NCBI GenBank assembly: GCA_910586625.1
Contig: CAJUIZ010000004.1
Location: forward strand, 1 to 64,000
Direction: 5' to 3'
Origin: an uncultured Christensenellaceae bacterium
GTDB lineage: Bacteria; Bacillota; Clostridia; Christensenellales; CAG-314
DNA length: 64,000 bases
Positions 60,167 through 64,000 of the stretch are shown piece after piece. Within the stretch, counting starts at the first letter, position 1. Each line of letters starts with the position of its first letter. A program made the translations under genes and the position numbers. Below the pieces are notes generated by a model, which made no database searches, was not told where the DNA came from, and was given only the letters and a program-made list of their open reading frames with translations.

Positions 60167-61133
60167 ATATCTTGTAATAGCGTTAGTATTTGCTCTGCTC
60201 GCCGTATTGGGCGGAATAACCGCGTATTTGAATAAAGACTCCGTTGTGTTCGCCGCCTTTCGGCACGGGGCGGGAACGGAAGAAGATCCCTACCGCATTT
60301 ACAACGATAATCAACTGTACAACTTACAGGAAATTTCGTCCAGCTCCGTAGCAAGAGAACGCACAAAAGGCAAGTATTTCAAGCTGATGAATAATCTGAA
60401 AGGAACGTACCGTACGCAGCAAAACTCCTACGGATTTTACGGGGTTTTGGACGGAAACGGATGTACCGTTACGCTTAGTAAATATTCCTTGTTCTACATT
60501 TTGAAAGAAGCTTCGACGGTAAAAAATTTAACCGTCGTAAAGAACGACAATATATATGTCGCAGGAGATGTTTATGCGTTGGCTATGTACATAAACAACG
60601 GCGCGACAGTGGACAACTGCACATTCAACTGCAACGCCACAATATATATTCCGTCTAAAATGACGCCTGCGCCCATTACGTACACCGCTTGCTGCAAATT
60701 TAACAACGGCATTATAAAAAACTGCGAATTTAATACCGACATATCTATGCTATACGCAGACGACGAAAATCACGGAAAGTTCGGTTATATTTATATTGCC
60801 GCCGTCGCTTACGGCGGAGTGGGCGAAGGTACAATCGACAACTGCGTAGTAAACGGGAATTTTTCTCTTATTACCGCAGGCATTGCGACTTTTCAGACAG
60901 CGGGCATCGCCATTGATAAAAACAACGTCAGTAACTGCACGTTTAACGGAGATATTAGGGTCAAATACCGTTCCGGCAAAATATATCCGTTCGTTTACGG
61001 GCTTACAATAAATAAGGTAACGAACTGCGTGTTTAACGGCAACGTTTACGCCGATTTTACACCGTACAAATACGGCATAGCAGGGAAAGACAGCACCGTT
61101 ACTCATAACGGAGAAATAATCATCACGCCTTAA
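60147..61133 (+). CDS. Membrane-anchored right-handed beta-helix protein
   Basis: 328 aa. Signal anchor (about 6-27), then 'GTEEDPYRIYNDNQLYNLQ', a common start of secreted beta-helix/GLUG-like domains, and Asn-rich turns repeated about every 25-60 residues: 'VDNCTFNCN', 'IKNCEFNTD', 'IDNCVVNGN', 'VSNCTFNGD', 'VTNCVFNGN'. This is the pattern of a parallel beta-helix exposed outside the membrane. AGGAG precedes the ATG, which lies inside the last 20 bp of the STAND gene. It could be a surface sensor or ligand-binding partner of that protein. Confidence 0.75.
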   Translation: MGKLRVKYLVIALVFALLAVLGGITAYLNKDSVVFAAFRHGAGTEEDPYRIYNDNQLYNLQEISSSSVARERTKGKYFKLMNNLKGTYRTQQNSYGFYGVLDGNGCTVTLSKYSLFYILKEASTVKNLTVVKNDNIYVAGDVYALAMYINNGATVDNCTFNCNATIYIPSKMTPAPITYTACCKFNNGIIKNCEFNTDISMLYADDENHGKFGYIYIAAVAYGGVGEGTIDNCVVNGNFSLITAGIATFQTAGIAIDKNNVSNCTFNGDIRVKYRSGKIYPFVYGLTINKVTNCVFNGNVYADFTPYKYGIAGKDSTVTHNGEIIITP

Positions 61134-61267
61134 TAAAAAATTCGCAAAAAATTTTAAGGAAAATTTTACCGAGAAACGCTGACAAAAACTCAATAAAAGT
61201 ATTGCGCGCGCTGTGCAATGCAAGTAAAACCGATTAAGCTCGGCAAACTCAAATTTATTATTTACTT

Positions 61268-62965
61268 ATGGCATACGACGCTTTGAGCCTGAGCGTACTT
61301 GTAAAGGAATTTCAGGATACGCTGACAGGCGGAAAAATAACCAAAATATACCAACCGGAAAAGGACGAAATAGTTTTGTACGTATTTAATAAGCAAAGCT
61401 ATAAGTTGCTTATTTCCGCTAACGCGGGGGTTAACCGTATTCATTTGACTTCCGCCAATTTCGACAACCCTAAAACCGCGCCGTCGTTTTGTATGCTGCT
61501 GCGCAAGCATCTTACAGGGGCGGAAATCGTATCGGTAAGCCAAATGCCATACGAGCGAGTTGCGGAATTTTCGCTTACGGTATCGGACGATTTGGGCTAC
61601 AAGCGAAATATGAAGCTGATATTCGAGCTGACGGGCAAAACGTCCAATATTATTCTTACGGACGGCGAATACTGCATTTTGGACAGTATTAAACATCTTC
61701 CGCAAGATCTTGACAGCAAACGGATAATTATGTCGGGAGTACAATACCGTTTTTTTCTTCCGCAAAATAAAATTTCGCCGTTCGACTACCAACGGATAAA
61801 CGCATTCCTTGCGGAGACGCGACTGCCGCTGCGCAAGGCTATGGCCGAAGCGTTGCTCGGAGTATCAACGGCTACCGTAAACGAGCTTCTGTGGGGGATA
61901 GACGAAAACGACCATACCGAGACCAATAACGCAAGAATATCGGACAGAATAAAAGAGTATCAACGCGGCATAAATAACCCGCGTCCCAACGTTACGCTGA
62001 AAGGCGGAGCGCCGACGGACGTATGTCCATTCGAATACCGTTCTGTAAAGGGGGATAAAATCTTTTACCCCACTCTCAACCAAGCGCACGACGCTTACTA
62101 CCTTCTGTTAGACAAATCGCAACGCTTTACAAGTAAAGCAAAATCCGTTTCGACGATAGTTAAAAACGCAGTTTCGCGTACGGAAAAAAAGCTCGCCATA
62201 CAGCGGCAAAGCGTATTGGAAGCGGAAAACCGCGAATTATTCAAGCAATACGGCGACCTGATTTTGTCAAACATCTGGCAAATTAAAGCCGACGACGACA
62301 AACTGATTTGCTTCGATTATTACACAAACGCCGAAACGGAGATTCCGCTGGACAAGACGCTTACGCCGCAGCAAAACGCGCAAGCCTACTACAAAAAATA
62401 CCGTAAACTGAAGTCGTCCGCAGAACATAACGCCAAGCTTGTCGAAGAAAACGAAAAACTGTTAGAGTATCTTGTTACAATTAAAGAAAGCCTTAAATAC
62501 TGCAACGAAGCTGACGACCTTGCTCAAATACGCGAAGAACTGGTAACGCTTGGGCTGATAAAGGAACCGCAAAATAAAAAAAAGTCGGATACGCCGATTA
62601 AGCCGCTGCGCTACGAAATAGACGGATACACCGTTTACGTAGGCAAAAACAATGCGCAAAATAACTACGTCACGTTTAAGTCGGCAAAACCGTCCGATAT
62701 ATGGCTGCATACGCAGAAAATACACTCGTCGCACGTAATTATAGTAAACGACAGGCAGGGCGAAGTGCCGCTCGATACAATTGTAAAATGCGCGGAAATA
62801 TGCGCTTACTATTCGCAGGCGAACGGCGGAGGCAAAATACCCGTAGACTACACCGCCAAAGCCAACGTAAAAAAGCCGCCCAAGGCACCCCTTGGTTACG
62901 TTATTTACAATACCTACCAAACGGTTATAGTGGAGCCGAACAGACGGGTAGGCGAGCTGAAATAA
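61268..62965 (+). CDS. rqcH: Ribosome-associated quality control protein RqcH (NFACT family)
   Basis: 565 aa. NFACT-N domain (1-130, 'LSVLVKEFQDTLTGGKITKIYQP'), HhH region (about 180-225), coiled coil (about 270-430) and NFACT-R domain (about 445-545, 'YVGKNNAQNNYVTFKSAKPSD', 'DIWLHTQKIHSSHVII'). In Bacillus it binds stalled 50S-peptidyl-tRNA complexes and adds C-terminal alanine tails that mark nascent chains for degradation. Formerly called fibronectin-binding protein. Weak ribosome site at the ATG. Confidence 0.95.
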   Translation: MAYDALSLSVLVKEFQDTLTGGKITKIYQPEKDEIVLYVFNKQSYKLLISANAGVNRIHLTSANFDNPKTAPSFCMLLRKHLTGAEIVSVSQMPYERVAEFSLTVSDDLGYKRNMKLIFELTGKTSNIILTDGEYCILDSIKHLPQDLDSKRIIMSGVQYRFFLPQNKISPFDYQRINAFLAETRLPLRKAMAEALLGVSTATVNELLWGIDENDHTETNNARISDRIKEYQRGINNPRPNVTLKGGAPTDVCPFEYRSVKGDKIFYPTLNQAHDAYYLLLDKSQRFTSKAKSVSTIVKNAVSRTEKKLAIQRQSVLEAENRELFKQYGDLILSNIWQIKADDDKLICFDYYTNAETEIPLDKTLTPQQNAQAYYKKYRKLKSSAEHNAKLVEENEKLLEYLVTIKESLKYCNEADDLAQIREELVTLGLIKEPQNKKKSDTPIKPLRYEIDGYTVYVGKNNAQNNYVTFKSAKPSDIWLHTQKIHSSHVIIVNDRQGEVPLDTIVKCAEICAYYSQANGGGKIPVDYTAKANVKKPPKAPLGYVIYNTYQTVIVEPNRRVGELK

Positions 62966-63000
62966 CGCGCTGAGAGCAAAATATAAATCGCCGTAAGACA

Positions 63001-63034
63001 AAAGCGGCGGCTTGATAATGCAAGCCGCCGCTTT
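63001..63034. terminator. Strong terminator after rqcH
   Basis: AAAGCGGCGGCTTG and CAAGCCGCCGCTTT form a 14-bp perfect stem with a 6-nt loop. Both arms end in A/T runs, so it can work for both convergent genes. Confidence 0.9.
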
Positions 63035-63110
63035 AATTTATAATTGTGTTATCCGTTTATTTTGTAATCGGTTAAAACGAATTACATTACAAGCACGATA
63101 ACCGTTCTTA

Positions 63111-63197
63111 CTACAATTCCTTATGATTTACTCCGCAAACGAAGCATTTCTCTTCGTAGTCGTCCATTTGATACCCGTAGGTACAGTATTGACAATT
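63111..63197 (-). other. Zinc-ribbon-like reading frame without a clear start
   Basis: The minus-strand frame ending at TAG (63113-63111) reads NCQYCTYGYQMDDYEEKCFV then CGVNHKEL: two CxxC pairs 12 residues apart, the pattern of a small zinc ribbon. It is open upstream into the end of the carbamoyltransferase-like gene, in a different frame, and no ATG with a ribosome site is present before the first CxxC. It could be the tail of a frameshifted or overlapping gene. Confidence 0.3.
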
Positions 63198-64000
63198 TAT
63201 CCGCGATGAATAAGGTATAATACCGCCATTGCTACGGAAACGTAGCTTACGTCCCGCGCGGCGACAGCGTTGTACGGATAATCCTTGACGCCGATACGGT
63301 CCACCACGCTGTCCGTACCTAAAAGCGGACAGTTGATACGCGCTTTATCCATCAACGCTTCGGATATTCCCCCTGCCGTACCGTAATACTTTGCGGGAGC
63401 GGAAAAGGGCGACAAGCCTATGTCGATGACCGCGTCGGCTCCGGCAAACGCCGACTCCGCCTTGTCGATTACTATTCCTTTACGCTGCGTTGCAAAATCG
63501 TCTGCGGGCAAATACCACAACAGAGTAGAGCCGTATTGCTGCAGGCAGTAAGCCAACTCGTTTAATTTGTTGGTTTCCTTGTTGCCAACTGCCAAAACAG
63601 ACAGATTTTGCAAACCGTCCAATTTTCCGTTTAGCGTCATAAGGTCGGCAAGCGCGCCTATCGGGTCGTACTGACCGGAGCCGCCGTTGATTACGCCGCA
63701 CTTACTTTTACTTGCGAAAGTTTTGGCAAGATTGTCGTTTTCGCAGGATATGACAACTACGTTTGCGCCCATATTGTCCAACAGACGGCACTGCTCGTAC
63801 AAATCTTCCGCGCCGAATACGGGACAAGCCGTCCCCGACAAGTAGCCTGCGGCAAGCGAAAACGCCGTAGACGAAGCACAGGGCTTATCCCATACTCCCG
63901 CAACAGTACTGCCGATAAGCTGCGGTCCCTTCTTGTAGCTGTTGGTTACAATACGGCGCATCTGTGCGGCGATTTCCAAAATGTTGTTTATTTCGTTTTT
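63197..64000 (-). CDS. Carbamoyltransferase-like protein lacking catalytic motifs (5' end outside window)
   Basis: At least 267 aa; the frame stays open to the window edge ('NEINNILEIAAQM', a normal OTCase/ATCase N-terminal helix), so the TTG at 63979 is not the true start. The aspartate/ornithine carbamoyltransferase fold is clear: 'VAGVWDKPCASSTAFSLAAG' where STRTR stands in active enzymes, 'CGVINGGSGQYDPIGALADL' where HPxQ stands, 'LSVLAVGNKETNKLNEL' and 'CPLLGTDSVVD' where HPLPR stands. All three active-site motifs are changed, so it is either a non-catalytic relative or has a different substrate. It may belong to a pyrimidine or amino-acid cluster beyond the edge. Confidence 0.75.
   Translation of the reverse strand, partial: KNEINNILEIAAQMRRIVTNSYKKGPQLIGSTVAGVWDKPCASSTAFSLAAGYLSGTACPVFGAEDLYEQCRLLDNMGANVVVISCENDNLAKTFASKSKCGVINGGSGQYDPIGALADLMTLNGKLDGLQNLSVLAVGNKETNKLNELAYCLQQYGSTLLWYLPADDFATQRKGIVIDKAESAFAGADAVIDIGLSPFSAPAKYYGTAGGISEALMDKARINCPLLGTDSVVDRIGVKDYPYNAVAARDVSYVSVAMAVLYLIHRG

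Noticed and set aside
1..64000. CRISPR arrays, insertion sequences, prophage genes, rRNA and tRNA genes
   Set aside because: No regularly spaced direct repeats, transposase or integrase motifs, phage structural genes, or rRNA/tRNA consensus were seen on either strand.

Overview
The window looks like a chromosomal segment from an uncultured, low-to-mid GC, spore-lineage Firmicute (Clostridia-like; a gut Christensenellales-type organism would fit, but that is inference). Reasons: a nine-subunit V-type ATPase with the sodium ligands of the Enterococcus type, a SpoIVFA/SpoIVFB-like pair behind minD-minE, a Bacillus/Clostridium-type LexA box, a TPP riboswitch in front of a ThiT transporter, RqcH, RsfS, a NadD-YqeK fusion, and promoters of strict SigA type (TTGACA, 17 bp, TATAAT). 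No rRNA, tRNA, insertion sequence, prophage or CRISPR array was recognised.

Layout. 1-8 kb: PH-domain membrane protein, CPA2 cation/proton antiporter with a leader hairpin, coaE-polA, two membrane proteins of unknown function. 8-14.4 kb: uvrB-GNAT-uvrA repair operon under a LexA box, and upstream of it a compact predicted small RNA with its own consensus promoter and terminator. 14.4-16 kb: coaX with an ECF transporter S component (probably pantothenate). 16.2-19.6 kb: four overlapping genes led by a TIR domain fused to a DeoR-type sugar-sensing domain, then a HAD hydrolase, a hexapeptide acetyltransferase and a PfkB kinase; I know of no described system with this make-up. 19.6-22.2 kb: ABC exporter and a divergent membrane protein. 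22.3-31.7 kb: engB and the V-type ATPase operon. 31.7-39.8 kb: a structured-RNA candidate, rpiB, tsaC/sua5, rsfS, nadD-yqeK, spoIVFB-spoIVFA-minE-minD. 39.8-47.6 kb: ppx/gppA, TPP riboswitch-thiT, XRE regulator, acyltransferase-mnmA, rho. 48-52.7 kb: glycerol catabolic operon (glpA-, glpB-like, DUF1667, glpK). 52.9-61.1 kb: a membrane alpha/beta hydrolase and, divergent from it, a three-gene operon built around a DUF4062-STAND NTPase with six C-terminal membrane helices and a beta-helix partner. 61.2-64 kb: rqcH and a carbamoyltransferase-like protein that runs off the window.

The three strongest observations are: (1) two promoters (upstream of the ABC exporter and of the alpha/beta hydrolase) carry a 9- or 10-G homopolymer inside the -35/-10 spacer, each giving a 19-bp spacer, the architecture of a phase-variable promoter; (2) the TIR-DeoR-sensor operon; (3) the DUF4062-STAND-TM operon. 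All functional statements about these three are inferences from domain content and context.
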